64,000 nt of DNA from Salinispora oceanensis (GTDB taxonomy: Bacteria; Actinomycetota; Actinomycetes; Mycobacteriales; Micromonosporaceae), in NCBI RefSeq assembly GCF_000383575.1, contig NZ_KB911579.1, positions 5,231,424-5,295,423 on the forward strand. Reading direction: 5' to 3'. This document shows, in pieces, positions 46,057-58,913 of the stretch. The notes below the pieces were generated by a model, which saw only the letters and a list, made by a program, of their open reading frames with translations, ran no database searches and was not told the origin of the DNA. Position numbers and translations under genes: made by a program. The number at the start of each line of letters is the position of its first letter. Within the stretch, counting starts at the first letter, position 1.

Positions 46057-48116
46057 GCGCACCCCCCGCCACCGGCCGCGGCGACCTGCTGGCGCTGACG
46101 CCCGATTCGCTGGCCGCCCTGACCAACCGAGGGCTCGTCAAGCGGGCCACCAAGGAGCTCGACCAGGCCGCGCCGGCCGTCACCGTGGACGGCGATGGCA
46201 TCGTGCGCGGCGCCTTCCCCGACGGCATCGCGGCGAGCCTGCCAATCGGCGGCCTGGGCGTGGGCGTCTGTTCCTGCGACGCCACCACGGTCTGCCGCCA
46301 CCTCATCGGACTCATCCTCGCCTACCAGCGGCGACACACCGCGACCAGCTCTCACGCCGACCAGCGGCGACACACTGCGACCAGCTCGCACGCCGACCCC
46401 GGCCCGCGGCCGGGTTCCCCGATCGACGGTCCGTCCGCCGCACCGCCGAGCACCGGCACCGGCCCGGCCGTGTGGTCACCGGGCTCGTTCACCGACGAGC
46501 AGCTCACCAGCCGCATCGGCGCCCGACTGATGGCCGCCGCCCGGCGGGTGGAGCGCGCCGGATACCTGGCCCGGGTACGCCGCCCCACATCCATCGATCC
46601 CGTCCCCACCGTCGAACTGGGCTCGGCCACCGTACGCTTCCTCGTCCCCCGCGACCTCGGCTTCGTACACACCGATGCCGTCGACGGGGTCCGCGACGAC
46701 GTGGTAGCACTCGCCGTGTGGGCATTCCGGGTCGCCGACGAGCACGCGCCCGGCCTGACCGAGGCGCGGGTCGAGGTCGGCGGGCCGACCAACGACGACG
46801 GCAGCGGCTCGGGGCTCGAGGCGACGCTCCTGCTCGCCGACCGGGTGCTGCGCGACGGCGCCGTGCATATCGGCACCGGTATGGCGGCGGCGGTCGCCGA
46901 GCAACAACAGGCCCTGGCCGCCGTCGGGCTGCGCTGGCCGCTGCTCGCCCTTGACGACCTGGCCGACCAACTGACGGCGTACCGGGAACGCAGCGCCCGG
47001 TACCGGCCGGACACGCTGGCCGGACTGATTCTGGAGCTGCATGCCCGTCACCGGGCGGTCTGTAACGGCGGCGGCAGTCCGCCGGCTCTGGTGCTCGGCA
47101 CAGACGAGGCAGCCGAAACCCCCCTTCGCCGGGTGCGGCTCGACTCCCTCGGCTGCCGGGTGTCGGCGGTTGGCGAGCAACGTACGGTGGAAATCTTCCA
47201 TGCGCACGCCGAGACGGCCACGGTGCTGGTGCTACGGCGTAGCTGGGACGGGGAGGCCGATGGCGCCGCCCTGGCCCGCCGACGCATCGGTGGAGCCACC
47301 GTCGGTGCCTTGGCCGCGGGCAACGTGGTGACCGAGTCCGCCGTACGCAGCGCGAGCCGCGCTGTTCGGCTGGCCACCAGCCGGGTCGCCCAAACCACAG
47401 TCAACCCGTCGCAGGGGCATTGGGACGCACTACCCGAGGCGCTGGTCGTGCGGGACATCGACGCGCTCGGCGTCGAGCTCGACGCGCTACCACCGCGGGT
47501 GGTCCGACCCCGCATCGAGGCCGAGTTGGTACGCGTCGTGGCGGTCGCCGACGTCCTGACCGTCAACTACTCGCCCGGTCAGCAGCGCCTCGACGCCGTC
47601 ATCGTTGATGCGCGCGGCACCCACGCCACAGTCACAGCCACCCACACGGGTGCCGCGCCCGGCCGACTCGACGCGGTGGCGGCGGCTCTCACCGGCAAGA
47701 ACGGCCGGGTCCAACACGTCAGCGGGATCGTGCACCGCTCCGCCGGCGGAGTGGTGATCGATCCCCTGGCGTTCGCCGTGGATGGTGCGATGGTCGTACC
47801 GGACCTGGCGCCTTCGGTGGCGAGTCACCTCGGGTTCGACGGCGGCGACGAGCCCGGCCAGCTGGTCGCCGCGCTGCAAGAAAGCCGCACGCTACTCACC
47901 ACCGTTGCCCACCAGGGGCTGCTGCACCTGCCGGCCACATACCCCGACCGCCTGCTCGGCGCAGCCCGCGAGCTGACGAAGGTTGGGCTGCGGCGGGTGG
48001 CCAGCGCCGTCAACGTCTTCGCCGGGACGCTCGGCGCAGACCCCGGCGAAGACGCGGTGAGAGCATGGAGGGACGCCTACTTGCGCGTAGAGGTGGCCCT
48101 CGACCTGTGTTATTGA
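46053..48116 (+). CDS. SWIM zinc-finger protein, YehQ-like
   Basis: 687 residues. Near residues 72-84 lies a SWIM zinc finger, CSCDATTVCRHLIGLILAYQ (CxCx(n)CxH). SWIM domains contact DNA or proteins. Just after it, a 12-residue unit QRRHTATSSHAD is present twice in tandem. The remaining ~570 residues contain segments such as RRLRRVRPRIEAELVRVVAV-like beta/alpha stretches without a recognisable enzyme motif. Last gene of the operon; the overlap with the VWA gene implies a fixed ratio. Confidence 0.88.
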   Translation: MSAPPATGRGDLLALTPDSLAALTNRGLVKRATKELDQAAPAVTVDGDGIVRGAFPDGIAASLPIGGLGVGVCSCDATTVCRHLIGLILAYQRRHTATSSHADQRRHTATSSHADPGPRPGSPIDGPSAAPPSTGTGPAVWSPGSFTDEQLTSRIGARLMAAARRVERAGYLARVRRPTSIDPVPTVELGSATVRFLVPRDLGFVHTDAVDGVRDDVVALAVWAFRVADEHAPGLTEARVEVGGPTNDDGSGSGLEATLLLADRVLRDGAVHIGTGMAAAVAEQQQALAAVGLRWPLLALDDLADQLTAYRERSARYRPDTLAGLILELHARHRAVCNGGGSPPALVLGTDEAAETPLRRVRLDSLGCRVSAVGEQRTVEIFHAHAETATVLVLRRSWDGEADGAALARRRIGGATVGALAAGNVVTESAVRSASRAVRLATSRVAQTTVNPSQGHWDALPEALVVRDIDALGVELDALPPRVVRPRIEAELVRVVAVADVLTVNYSPGQQRLDAVIVDARGTHATVTATHTGAAPGRLDAVAAALTGKNGRVQHVSGIVHRSAGGVVIDPLAFAVDGAMVVPDLAPSVASHLGFDGGDEPGQLVAALQESRTLLTTVAHQGLLHLPATYPDRLLGAARELTKVGLRRVASAVNVFAGTLGADPGEDAVRAWRDAYLRVEVALDLCY
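46326..46397 (+). repeat. tandem duplication of a 36-bp unit inside the SWIM gene
   Basis: Two adjacent 36-base copies (46326-46361, 46362-46397) differ at only two or three positions and encode QRRHTATSSHAD twice. A multiple of three, so the frame is kept. Confidence 0.9.
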
Positions 48117-48236
48117 GCCGTAGCCGCCGCGCATTCATGCCGCCGCCAGAACCAACCCGAGATCGGGAAGGCGTTGTTCGGCAAGCCAGAGGTCCGCTAC
48201 GCCGCAGGGCTGATCAGCACATGTCTGGCCTTCGGA

Positions 48237-49493
48237 TCAATCACCGGCGCTGTCTTCGGTGCCACCGCCGGTCACGCTTGCCAGGCGCTGGGCCGGCAGG
48301 GTCAGGACCAGCATGACCGCGAGCGCCGGAATCGCCGCAGCGACGAGAAAGGCCGTGCCGGCGTTGGTGTGGCTGACCAGCACGCCGCCGAGAGCGTAGC
48401 CGCCGGCGCCACCGAGACCGGTCGCGGAAGCGAGCCACGTGAACGCCTCGGTCCGGCAGCGCGCGGGCGCGAGAAGACCGCAGATCGTGGCCAGCGTGGT
48501 CGCTGCCGGTGCGATCGCGAGTCCGGCCAGGAACATCAGGGGATAGAGGGCCGCGAGGTTCTGACCACTCAACAGGGTGCAGAATCCGAGGCCGGTCAGG
48601 GCCAGTAGGACTCCGCACTGCCGCCGGATGCCTCCGGGCCAGTCCCGCGTGCCGAACGCGAGCCCTCCCGCCACGCTCCCGGCCGCCCAGACCGCCAACA
48701 ACCCTCCCGCTGCGGACGTCGACCCGAGTTCGATGGCCCGGGCGATGACCCCGACCTCGATGAACCCGACCGCCGCCATCTGCATCGCCACGATGGGCAG
48801 GAGGGGAGCGAGGGCCAACAACCCGCGGTCCAACAACCCGCGGCTTCGGGTGATCGCCCGGATGTGCTCACCCTTCGACCAACCCACCATGGCGGCGAAC
48901 AGCCCGGTGCCGACCAGACTCACCACGCCAGCGATCAGCAGCGCGGTCATGGGCGAAGCCACTACCACCAGTGCGGCGACGAGCGCGGGACCCCCGATGA
49001 ACATGACCTCCGTGCCGATCGTGTCCAGGCTCAGGGCACTGGTCCGCTCGCTCGGCTTGCTGAAACTGCGGATGAACACGGAGCGGATAGCCGCACCCAG
49101 CGGCGGGGTCGACGCGCCAGCGACCGCTGCGAGCGGCCAGATGAACGGCGCGGGCACCACGACGAGGGCGATGATGCCCGCCGCATTGATCGCCGCCGCG
49201 ATGACCAGCACGTACGGCCCCCGGCGGTCGACCATCCGGCCGAGGACGACGAAGCCGAAACTCGCGGTAACCGCATAGATGGCCACAACCGCGCCCCCGG
49301 CCCCTAACCCGCCGAGGTGCTGTTGGGCGAACAGGAGTAACGCGAGCGGGACCATGGTCTGGGTGAGGCGTGCGATCAGCGAGCCGAGGAAAGCCCACCG
49401 AACCGTCCGGTGCGAGGCCACCGCGAGGTACCGACGCACTCCGGCGGGGGTGGCCACCGGTGGTGCGGAGGTCTGGTCCGGGGCGGTGCTCAC
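48237..49493 (-). CDS. MFS transporter
   Basis: 418 residues from a GTG that overlaps the upstream HTH stop (GTGA). About 12 helices; loop motif LGRMVDRRGPYVLVIAAAIN after helix 2 and RSFSKPSERTSALSLDTIGT in the centre. Resembles drug-export MFS proteins paired with winged-helix regulators in actinomycetes. Substrate unknown. Confidence 0.88.
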   Translation of the reverse strand: MSTAPDQTSAPPVATPAGVRRYLAVASHRTVRWAFLGSLIARLTQTMVPLALLLFAQQHLGGLGAGGAVVAIYAVTASFGFVVLGRMVDRRGPYVLVIAAAINAAGIIALVVVPAPFIWPLAAVAGASTPPLGAAIRSVFIRSFSKPSERTSALSLDTIGTEVMFIGGPALVAALVVVASPMTALLIAGVVSLVGTGLFAAMVGWSKGEHIRAITRSRGLLDRGLLALAPLLPIVAMQMAAVGFIEVGVIARAIELGSTSAAGGLLAVWAAGSVAGGLAFGTRDWPGGIRRQCGVLLALTGLGFCTLLSGQNLAALYPLMFLAGLAIAPAATTLATICGLLAPARCRTEAFTWLASATGLGGAGGYALGGVLVSHTNAGTAFLVAAAIPALAVMLVLTLPAQRLASVTGGGTEDSAGD

Positions 49494-50083
49494 GCCTGCC
49501 TTCCCCCGGGCATGGTCTGTGGGAACCCGTAGAGGATCAGTCGGACGGGCTCCTGCGCCTCCGAGGACGCCAGTTCGGCGCGACGTACGTGCTCCCGTGT
49601 GATCGACTCCACTTCCAGCCCCCAGGCGTGCAGTTCGGCGGGCGACATCAGCGCGGTGCGGCTGTGCATCGTCACCGACGAGTTCCACCCGGCGTGACGC
49701 TCGTCGTGCCCGGCCACGAACTCCTGCAACAGGGCCTGGTCCCGGTGCAGCCGGACGCGCATGAACTGCTCCTGCGCCGTCTCCATCTCTGGGTCATCCG
49801 TCGGCATCTCCTCCAGGGGCACGTCGGTCTCCCCGGTCGCCCGGCGCCAGGGGCGCTCCCGAAGGCTGGCTCCCTCCACCACGGCCGGCTCGACCAGGCC
49901 CTGCGCGGCGAGGATACGCAGGTGATAGGAGCAGGTCTTCGGGGTGAGGCCGAGCAGCGTGGCACTTTCACTCGCCGTCAGCGTGTCCCGCACCCGAAGC
50001 AAGTCGAGGAGCGCCAGGCGGGTCGGATGTGCCAACGCCCGCAGTCCCTCAAGCGTGGTCACCGATCGAGTCGTGGAAGACAT
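49490..50083 (-). CDS. winged-helix (ArsR-like) regulator
   Basis: 197 residues from the ATG at 50083: VTTLEGLRALAHPTRLALLD, then ASESATLLGLTPKTCSYHLR and AAQGLVEPAVVEG. The C-terminal ~110 residues (MRVRLHRDQALLQEFVAGHD and onward) form an effector or dimer region. Coupled to the downstream MFS gene, repeating the HTH-MFS arrangement seen at 15.4-17.2 kb. Confidence 0.87.
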   Translation of the reverse strand: MSSTTRSVTTLEGLRALAHPTRLALLDLLRVRDTLTASESATLLGLTPKTCSYHLRILAAQGLVEPAVVEGASLRERPWRRATGETDVPLEEMPTDDPEMETAQEQFMRVRLHRDQALLQEFVAGHDERHAGWNSSVTMHSRTALMSPAELHAWGLEVESITREHVRRAELASSEAQEPVRLILYGFPQTMPGGRQA

Positions 50084-50093
50084 GTTCCGGAAC
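50084..50093. promoter_or_regulatory. candidate operator GTTCCGGAAC
   Basis: A perfect 10-base palindrome directly abuts the ATG of the HTH gene, within the AT-richer leader. Suitable for autorepression of the HTH-MFS operon. Confidence 0.35.
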
Positions 50094-50624
50094 ACTACTT
50101 CCCAAGTTGCCGGCGGTCAAGGAACGGACGGGGTGACGACGATCGCGTACCGCCAGCCGATCCGCAGCGACCAGACCGCCACCCCGCTTGCCGGCCTGTT
50201 CATCAACTCGCAACCCGACGGCGCCGCCCCAAGCGGATAGTTGCGCAAAGCCCCGCCCCAGCGCCCGGCGGCACTCATCGACAGGGCCGGAGAGAGCTAC
50301 GCCGACAGTTAGGCGGAGCTGCACCCGGAGCCGGGGAATCTGCGGCGATAGGCGTGAACCGGCGCCGCTCAGCCCAGGCGTCGGTGTTGAGCACCACCAT
50401 CCCGCCGACGGCGACGTCAATGGTGGCGTCCTCGGTCGGCAGATTCTGTGAATCATCCGCCCGGACTCGGCCCGGTGGTCACCGAGCCGGCGAACCGTAA
50501 ATCGAGAGCCCCTTCTACATCCTCAAAGCTCGAAATACACCTCTACTGAGGTCAAGCTGATCGGCACGAGGACGCGGATGCCCAACGATCGTGGCGTGGC
50601 GCCTCCGCCTTGGCGCTACACCCG
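50094..50624. other. intergenic region with possible gene fragments
   Basis: No complete gene is supported. A plus-strand frame ending at 50240 (TTIAYRQPIRSDQTATPLAG) and a minus-strand frame (AVGGMVVLNTDAWAERRRFT) look protein-like but lack starts and partners. They are most likely remnants. Confidence 0.4.
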
Positions 50625-54251
<3,627 letters not shown>

Positions 54252-54257
54252 GCGGCC

Positions 54258-54340
54258 GCCTCCAAAGCTCGGAGGCGCCCTTGTTGAAGAACTTCAGGGC
54301 CGAGCGTGGCGGGCTCCGCCCGTCGCAGCGCCTCTCGACC
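54258..54340 (-). ncRNA. S-adenosylhomocysteine (SAH) riboswitch in metH leader
   Basis: Read on the minus strand, the element has GAGAGGCGCTGCGACGG, a GGCGG-AGC-CCGCC hairpin, CACGCTCGG and a closing GGGCGCCTCC. P1 pairs GAGGCGC with GCGCCTC, and GCTCGG can pair with the later CCGAGC as the pseudoknot, matching the SAH class known upstream of metH and ahcY. The CCTCC of P1 can instead pair with the metH GGAGG (54259-54263) in a GCCTCC/GGAGGC hairpin (54258-54276). SAH binding would free the ribosome site: an ON switch. Confidence 0.82.
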
Positions 54341-54350
54341 CAACACGCAG

Positions 54351-54356
54351 ATAGTA
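54351..54356 (-). promoter_or_regulatory. candidate -10 (TACTAT) of the metH promoter
   Basis: TACTAT on the minus strand lies about 10 bases upstream of the riboswitch 5' end, at the spacing expected for transcription start near 54344. A weak GACACT sits 17 bases further upstream as -35. Confidence 0.5.
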
Positions 54357-54428
54357 CCCGACCCGCTCGCCTGAGTGTCCCCCGTGAGGCGTCGGCAGCT
54401 GGCTGCTGCGGTCACGCGGCAAGCCCGA

Positions 54429-57400
54429 TCATGACGAGCACCGCCCTTCACCGGCGATGTAGCGGCGGAGCCACATCGCCGTTACTCCGAGCACGTCGGC
54501 GGCAGATTTCCGGCTCCGAGCGGCGGACTCAGAGACCGTACGGCGGTCGATCCTCAGGCTTCCCTCCCGGACGTGCTCGGCGAAGGCGTCGCCCACAGCG
54601 TTCACGCACCGGGCGGCGAGACGGTCGACGTCAACGCGCTCCGCGGGCGGCAGCGGTGCGCCGGCGGCGGCCCGGACCGCCTGCGCGGCACCGAGCAGCA
54701 CGGCCGCGCGCTCGTGGTCGCCCAGCAGGGCGTACGTGCCGGCGGTGCCCTCGATCGAGAGCGCGATGCTGCGCGGATCACCGGTCCCCCAGGCCACCTC
54801 GATGCCCTCGCGGTGCAGACGCAGCGCCGTCTCGCCATCGCCGCGCTGCTCGGCGGTGAAGCCGAGCTCGGCGAGGATCAGGGCCGCGCCGTGCTCGCCG
54901 TCGAGTTGCCCGCACCAGTCGAGCCACCGCCGCAGGTGCGTCTCAGCGGCGTCGAGCCGGCCCTGGCGGCGGGCCACCATGCCGAGGCCGACCTCGGCGA
55001 ACTGCTGCCCGAAGGTGTAGCTCTGCTCGGCGGCCAGCCGCAGTGCCCGCTCGTGCAGCTCGCGCGCCTGCGCGTAGTCACCGTGCAGCAGTGCGAGGCG
55101 GCCGAGCCCCGACATCTTCGTGGACACCTCGTTCCACAGTCCCAGGGCCTCGGCCTCGCGCAGGCCGTCGCGGTGCAGCCGGGCCGCCTCGTCGTAGCGG
55201 CCGAGCACCTCGGCCCGGGAGGCCAGGGCGTCGGTCGCCTGCAGCCTGCCCCAGCCGTCGCCCAGTTCGCGGAAGAGAGTGGCGCTCTCCTCGCCGTACC
55301 GCCGGGTCGCCTCGAGATCTCCACACAGGATGCTGCGGGTGGCCAGCGCGGCCATCGCCGCCGCGGTGCCCCAGGCGTGGCCGAGGCCGCGGAACTCCAG
55401 CAGGGCCTGGTCGAGATGCTTCTCGGTGCTGTCCTGGTCGCCGAACCCGAGCCGCGCGAACCCCAGGAACCAGCGAACGACGGCCCGGTCCACCGGGTTG
55501 TCGACCTCGTTCTCCAGCTCGTCGAACTGGGCCAGCGAAAAGCTCGCGTCGCCCGCCCGCAGTCCGAAGCCCGCCCGCCAGGCGAGGGCCGTGGCGCGGG
55601 TCGAGCTGCTGCCGGGAGGTGACCCAACGAGCGCCCGGGTGAAGGCGCGTTTGGCCTCGGCCGCCCGGCCGCGCAGGAACCAGTACCACGCCAGTGCGTT
55701 CACCATGCGCAACGCGAGATCGCCAGCGCCCAGCTGCGCTGCGGCGGCCAGCGCCACCCGGAAGTTCGCCCGCTCGGCGTCCAGCCGCTCCAGGCAGCGG
55801 CGCTGACTCGGACCGCGCAGCAGCGGCAGCAGCCGTTCGGCCAGTTCCAGGTGACAGCGGAGGTGGCGCCGGCGGAGGTCGGCCTCCTCGCCGGCCTCCC
55901 GGAGCCGATCAAGGCTGTACGCGGCGACCGACTCCAGCAGGCCGTAGCGGCGCACCCCGTCGACGTCCGCCACGGTCACCAGGGAGCGGTCCACGAGGCG
56001 GGCTACCAGGTCCAGCACGTCCGCGCGGCCGATCGGCCCACCCGAGCAGACGTCCTCGGCCATCTGCAGCGGAAGGCCACCCCTGAACACCGCGAGCCGT
56101 CGCAGCACTATCCCCTCGGGCTCAGTGAGCAGATCCCAGGTCCAGTCGAGAGCCGCGCGCAACGTCCGCTGCCGGGCCGGAGCGCCACGCCTGCCTACGG
56201 TCAACAGCGCGAACCGGTCCTCCAGCCGCACAGCCAGCTCGTGCACGCCGAGGGCACGAACCCGGGTCGCCGCCAGCTCCAGCGCGAGCGGCAGGCCGTC
56301 GAGACGCCGACAGATCATCTCCACGGGCTCCACTGTGCTCTCATCCAGGATGAATCCGGTGGAGGCATCGGTGGCTCGGGCCACAAACAGCTGCACTGCG
56401 CTGGAGCGTGCCGCCTGCTCCAGCGCTCGGGGCAGGTGCAGCGGCGGCACCAGCCACAGTCGCTCACCCGCGACGCCGAGGGGCTCCTGACTCGTCGCCA
56501 GCACCCGCACCGCCGGCGCGGCCCGCAGGATCAGGTCGGCCACCCGGGCGGCCGCGGCCGCCACGTGCTCGCAGTTGTCCAGAACGAGCAGCATCTGCTT
56601 GGTGCGCACCGCGCCGGTCAATCCCTCGTCGTATGCGGCCGTACGCACGCCCAGGGCGATCGCGACCTGTTCGGCCACCGCTGAGTAAGCGTCGTCGCCG
56701 GCCGAGGCGGCGGCGACCGTCGAGAGCTCGACCAGCCAGACGCCGTCCGGGTACTGGTCGGCGACCTGACGCGCCACGGCGAACGCCAGGCTCGTCTTGC
56801 CCACTCCGGCGATCCCGTGCAGGGTGACGAGGCGGCTGGCCTCGAGCAGTGCCCGCACCTGGACGACCTCCGTGTCCCGGCCGATCAGAGCGCTAACCGG
56901 GGCGGGAAGATTGGTCAAGGAACGCGCGGTGGTGGTGATCGGGGAGGGGAACGGGTCTAGGACCGGATCCCGCTCCAGGACCGCCTGGCGCAACGCCTCC
57001 AGTTCGGCACCCGGTTCCACGCCGAGTTCGTCGGCCAGCACGACCCGCAGGTCGTCGAAGGCGGACAGCGCCTCGCTCTGCCGGCCAGCACCGTACAGGG
57101 CCCGTATCTGCGCACCTCGCAGCCGCTCGCGCAGCGGGTGGCGGACCACCAGGTCGGCCAGTTCGCTCGCCAGCAGGCGGTGCTCGCCCAGCTCCAGCAT
57201 CGCGTCGGCGCGGTCCTCCAGCGCGGTCAGGCGCTGCTCCTCCAGTCGTGCCACGACCGGCCGCGCGAACTCAGCGTCGGCGAAGTCGGCCAGCGCCGGA
57301 CCCCGCCACTCGGCGAGCGCATCGCCCAGGATCGACACCCGGTCACGCAGGTCAGCAGCGGCGCGGGCGCGATGTAGCCGGTACTCGAACCGGCGGGCGT

Positions 57401-57707
57401 CCACCTCGTGGCCGGGCACATCGAGGAGGTAGCCGGCCGGGCGTGCGGCGACCACCAGCGCGCCCGCACCGGACTCAGCCGCCTCCAGCGCCCGGCGCAG
57501 CTGCCACACCGTCGTGTGCAGGGCCCCGATCAGGTTGCCCGGCGGGTCGTCACCCCACAACACGTCTGCGATGGTGTCTGCGGGCACCGGCTGGCCCTCG
57601 TGCACGAGAAGGACCGCCAGCAGCGCTCGGGCCTTAGAGCCGGGTAGGCGTGCCGGACGGTCGGCAATGGACCACGCGGCCAAGTTCCCCAGAATGCCGA
57701 ACCGCAT
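54429..57707 (-). CDS. SARP-type regulator with NB-ARC ATPase and TPR region (AfsR-like)
   Basis: 1092 residues from MRFGILGNLAAW. Residues ~1-95 are the OmpR-like winged helix (SKARALLAVLLVHEGQPVPA, then GALHTTVWQLRRALEAA), ~95-245 the BTAD domain (QSEALSAFDDLRVVLADELG). A P-loop (GIAGVGKTS) lies near residue 310 with LLVLDNCEHV as Walker B. A tetratricopeptide-rich C terminus follows. AfsR-like proteins activate secondary metabolism genes by binding heptamer repeats; ATP and TPR modules gate activity. Divergent from the imine-reductase-like gene. Confidence 0.92.
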   Translation of the reverse strand: MRFGILGNLAAWSIADRPARLPGSKARALLAVLLVHEGQPVPADTIADVLWGDDPPGNLIGALHTTVWQLRRALEAAESGAGALVVAARPAGYLLDVPGHEVDARRFEYRLHRARAAADLRDRVSILGDALAEWRGPALADFADAEFARPVVARLEEQRLTALEDRADAMLELGEHRLLASELADLVVRHPLRERLRGAQIRALYGAGRQSEALSAFDDLRVVLADELGVEPGAELEALRQAVLERDPVLDPFPSPITTTARSLTNLPAPVSALIGRDTEVVQVRALLEASRLVTLHGIAGVGKTSLAFAVARQVADQYPDGVWLVELSTVAAASAGDDAYSAVAEQVAIALGVRTAAYDEGLTGAVRTKQMLLVLDNCEHVAAAAARVADLILRAAPAVRVLATSQEPLGVAGERLWLVPPLHLPRALEQAARSSAVQLFVARATDASTGFILDESTVEPVEMICRRLDGLPLALELAATRVRALGVHELAVRLEDRFALLTVGRRGAPARQRTLRAALDWTWDLLTEPEGIVLRRLAVFRGGLPLQMAEDVCSGGPIGRADVLDLVARLVDRSLVTVADVDGVRRYGLLESVAAYSLDRLREAGEEADLRRRHLRCHLELAERLLPLLRGPSQRRCLERLDAERANFRVALAAAAQLGAGDLALRMVNALAWYWFLRGRAAEAKRAFTRALVGSPPGSSSTRATALAWRAGFGLRAGDASFSLAQFDELENEVDNPVDRAVVRWFLGFARLGFGDQDSTEKHLDQALLEFRGLGHAWGTAAAMAALATRSILCGDLEATRRYGEESATLFRELGDGWGRLQATDALASRAEVLGRYDEAARLHRDGLREAEALGLWNEVSTKMSGLGRLALLHGDYAQARELHERALRLAAEQSYTFGQQFAEVGLGMVARRQGRLDAAETHLRRWLDWCGQLDGEHGAALILAELGFTAEQRGDGETALRLHREGIEVAWGTGDPRSIALSIEGTAGTYALLGDHERAAVLLGAAQAVRAAAGAPLPPAERVDVDRLAARCVNAVGDAFAEHVREGSLRIDRRTVSESAARSRKSAADVLGVTAMWLRRYIAGEGRCSS

Positions 57708-57820
57708 AGGCGAACACGATACCGGTTTGAATCTGCACGCTGGGTAAATGCCGGGCAGGGCAAACATCGCGAAACAGCCACCTCGCTATTCCGTCTCGGA
57801 GCACCTCGCCGGAACGTTTT

Positions 57821-57858
57821 GAGAGCCGGCCGAGAGAGCCCTTAGAGAGCCGACAGCC
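57821..57858. promoter_or_regulatory. direct heptamer repeats, candidate SARP binding site
   Basis: GAGAGCC occurs three times exactly (57821, 57834, 57845), with a variant GACAGCC at 57852. The 11-base spacing between copies two and three is the helical repeat expected for SARP dimers. It lies between the SARP gene and the divergent imine-reductase-like gene. Confidence 0.45.
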
Positions 57859-57934
57859 AAGGTCGGCGGAGCGGCGAGCGCCGGATCACGCCCACCTGCC
57901 GGCGGTAGCGCACAACGAGGAGGAGAATCTCACC

Positions 57935-58825
57935 ATGGCTGCGGACAACCGCGAACCCGTCACGGTCATCGGCCTGGGCGCGATGGGCTCAGCCCTCGCT
58001 CGGGCGTTTCTCGCGAAAGGCCATCCCACGACGGTGTGGAACCGGTCGCCCAACAAGGCGGACGATCTCGTCAGCCAGGGAGCGCTCCGGGCCACGACCG
58101 TCGCCGACGCGATGTCCGCCGGAAGGCTGATCGTGGTCTGCGTCCTCGACTACCGGGCGATGCGGGAGATCATCAACTCGACCGACGACACCGCAGCGGA
58201 TCGGGTCATCGTGAACCTGACCTCCGGCACGCCGGCGGACGCCCGTGCCACCGCCGCCTGGGCCGGTGAGCGCGGCATGAGCTACCTCGACGGCGCCATC
58301 ATGGCGATCCCGCCCATGATCGGCTCCGAGGAGGCACTCATCTTCTACGGCGGTCCGCAGGAGGTCTACGAAACGCACGCCGAGACGCTGCGGTCGGTGG
58401 CGGGCGGCGGGACCTATCTCGGCCCCGACGCGGGCCTGCCATCGCTGTACGACGTGGCGCTGCTCGGCCTGATGTGGACGACGTGGACCGGCTTCATGCA
58501 GGCCACAGCGCTGCTCGCGTCGGAAGAGGTGCCCGCGGAAGACTTCCTGCCGTACGCGCAGACATGGTTCGAGCACGTCATCTCGCCGGAGATACCCACC
58601 CTCGCCGGCCAGGTGGACACCGGCGCCTACCCGGACAACGAGTCGACGCTCGGAATGCAGGCGGTGGCGATCGCGCACCTGGTACACGCGAGCCGGACAC
58701 AGGGCGTGGACGCGGCGCTGCCGGAGTTCCTGCACGCCCGCGCGGAGCAGGCCATCCGTCGCGGGCACGCGGACGACGGATTCGGCGCCGTGTTCGAGGT
58801 CCTGCGCAATCCCACGGCCCAGTAG
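57935..58825 (+). CDS. NAD(P)-dependent imine reductase-like protein
   Basis: 296 residues. The Rossmann motif is TVIGLGAMGSALARAFLAKG, with NRSPNKADDL as the NADPH-preferring loop. The C-terminal helical domain (DAGLPSLYDVALLGLMWTTW, then FEHVISPEIPTLAG) is typical of imine reductases and related beta-hydroxyacid dehydrogenases. ATG preceded by GAGGAGGAG. Divergent from the SARP gene, which may control it. Confidence 0.87.
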   Translation: MAADNREPVTVIGLGAMGSALARAFLAKGHPTTVWNRSPNKADDLVSQGALRATTVADAMSAGRLIVVCVLDYRAMREIINSTDDTAADRVIVNLTSGTPADARATAAWAGERGMSYLDGAIMAIPPMIGSEEALIFYGGPQEVYETHAETLRSVAGGGTYLGPDAGLPSLYDVALLGLMWTTWTGFMQATALLASEEVPAEDFLPYAQTWFEHVISPEIPTLAGQVDTGAYPDNESTLGMQAVAIAHLVHASRTQGVDAALPEFLHARAEQAIRRGHADDGFGAVFEVLRNPTAQ

Positions 58826-58913
58826 CGCACCGCCACCGGGTCCGCCATGACCGGAACAGAGACGCTGTGCATCGTTGACATCAACTGTCGTACCCCTGCG
58901 ACAGTGTCCCGGC

